Positions 14,387 to 15,084 of a stretch of 15,084 bases of DNA are shown here, in pieces. The DNA comes from Eubacteriales bacterium (lineage in GTDB: Bacteria > Bacillota > Clostridia > Peptostreptococcales > Anaerovoracaceae): the NCBI GenBank assembly GCA_028680875.1, contig JAQUJQ010000018.1:1-15084 (forward strand), in the 5' to 3' direction. The notes under the pieces were generated by a model. That model searched no databases and was not told where the DNA came from. It worked only from the letters and a program-made list of their open reading frames with translations. Both the position numbers and the translations under genes were made by a program. Each line of letters opens with the position of its first letter. Within the stretch, counting starts at the first letter, position 1.

Positions 14387-15084
14387 AGCTTTAGCTATCA
14401 GGATTTTAAACCAATTGCGACATGATCGGCGTACTCTGGCTTTGATGCTGTTTGCTCCCATAATTCTGCTTACGTTTGTCTATTTTATTCTGGGAGACTC
14501 GGTTCCTAACGTCAATGTCGCTATCATTAATGCCCCCGCGGGATTTGAAGATAAACTTGAAGAACAAAACATTAGGAGTATGAGGTGCGAGGAGAATGAG
14601 GCTCGTCAGGCTTTGGCAAAGGGTGAAGTCATTGCAAGCATTTCGATAGTAGGTGGCAAGTCCTATATTGAAGTAGACGGCAGTAATCCTACTAAGGCCA
14701 AAATCGCTTTGGCAGGTTTGGAACAAGCTAAGGCTTCGGTCATGTTATCCAGACCAGATCTTAAGTCTGAGATTAGTTACCTTTACGGTCAAGAAGATTT
14801 GCCTACTTTCGATAATTTCGGAGCCACTTTAATTGGATTTATTGTCTTCTTTTTTGTCTTTTTAGTATCAGGGATTTCCTTTTTACAGGAAAGAACATCA
14901 GGAACTTTGGATAAAATGCTTTCAACTCCTATCAGGCGCTGGGAAATCGTCGTTGGATATGTACTGGGTTTTGGTGTATTTACTGTCTTACAATCCATCT
15001 TGGTTTCCTGGTATTGTGTCTATGTGCTTAAGGTGATGATGATTGGCTCGTTTACCTTAATTCTGCTGATCACCTTATTATCAG
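14376..15084 (+). CDS. ABC-2 type exporter permease, N-terminal part, cut by window end
   Basis: ATG 14376 (MRVKALAIRILNQLRHDRRT) has GGAGG at 14363-14367, 8 bases upstream, and overlaps the ATPase gene by 11 bases. The frame stays open to the last base, giving 236 residues of an incomplete protein. The layout is that of ABC-2 permeases: an N-terminal cytoplasmic amphipathic segment, membrane helix 1 about 22-41 (LALMLFAPIILLTFVYFILG), a large outside loop about 42-147, then helix 2 about 148-171 (FGATLIGFIVFFFVFLVSG). The conserved cytoplasmic ERTSGTLDKMLSTPIRRWEI follows, and further helices begin near 190. It pairs with the ATPase to export an unknown substrate. Confidence 0.9.
   Translation, partial: MRVKALAIRILNQLRHDRRTLALMLFAPIILLTFVYFILGDSVPNVNVAIINAPAGFEDKLEEQNIRSMRCEENEARQALAKGEVIASISIVGGKSYIEVDGSNPTKAKIALAGLEQAKASVMLSRPDLKSEISYLYGQEDLPTFDNFGATLIGFIVFFFVFLVSGISFLQERTSGTLDKMLSTPIRRWEIVVGYVLGFGVFTVLQSILVSWYCVYVLKVMMIGSFTLILLITLLS

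Noticed and set aside
1..15084. CRISPR arrays, tRNA or rRNA genes, insertion sequences
   Set aside because: No regularly spaced repeats, cloverleaf-like or ribosomal RNA sequence, transposase reading frame or terminal inverted repeat pair was seen on either strand.

Overview
This AT-rich window comes from a low-GC Gram-positive bacterium, probably an anaerobic Clostridia- or Negativicutes-type Firmicute. The signs are strong GGAGG-type ribosome binding sites, frequent GTG and TTG starts, a copper-amine-oxidase-type stalk domain on a secreted protein, and the general protein character. The genus cannot be fixed from sequence alone. Every supported gene lies on the + strand.

Left flank (1-1505): the C-terminal end of an exonuclease III-type AP endonuclease, then a secreted protein with a signal peptide and a stalk domain of the copper amine oxidase N-terminal type. 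About 200 bases without a firm gene follow.

Central defence island (1725-13133): a complete type I restriction-modification locus in the order hsdM, hsdS, two inserted genes, hsdR. The two inserted genes are a winged-helix RhuM-like DNA-binding protein and a small Doc/Fic-type enzyme, and they look like a toxin-antitoxin-like pair embedded in the restriction operon. Downstream are a broken DUF4268 gene with an internal deletion and a 919-residue superfamily 1 helicase whose C-terminus resembles a Vsr/DUF2726-type nuclease. HsdM and HsdS would modify a bipartite site, HsdR would cut unmodified DNA, and the Doc-like enzyme could act as a guard or addiction module. That last role is inference.

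Right flank (13244-15084): a small DUF1294 membrane protein and a two-gene ABC exporter (ATPase plus ABC-2 permease, the permease cut by the window end). A candidate promoter and a dyad lie just before the exporter.

Most notable observations: hsdM ends at a TAG, yet its reading frame stays open for 19 more plausible codons and stops exactly in an ATGA overlap with hsdS, so the gene looks recently truncated or needs readthrough. A perfect 30-bp palindrome lies inside the RhuM-like gene, exactly covering ten codons. The DUF4268 gene has lost its middle. The helicase-nuclease may be a stand-alone defence protein.
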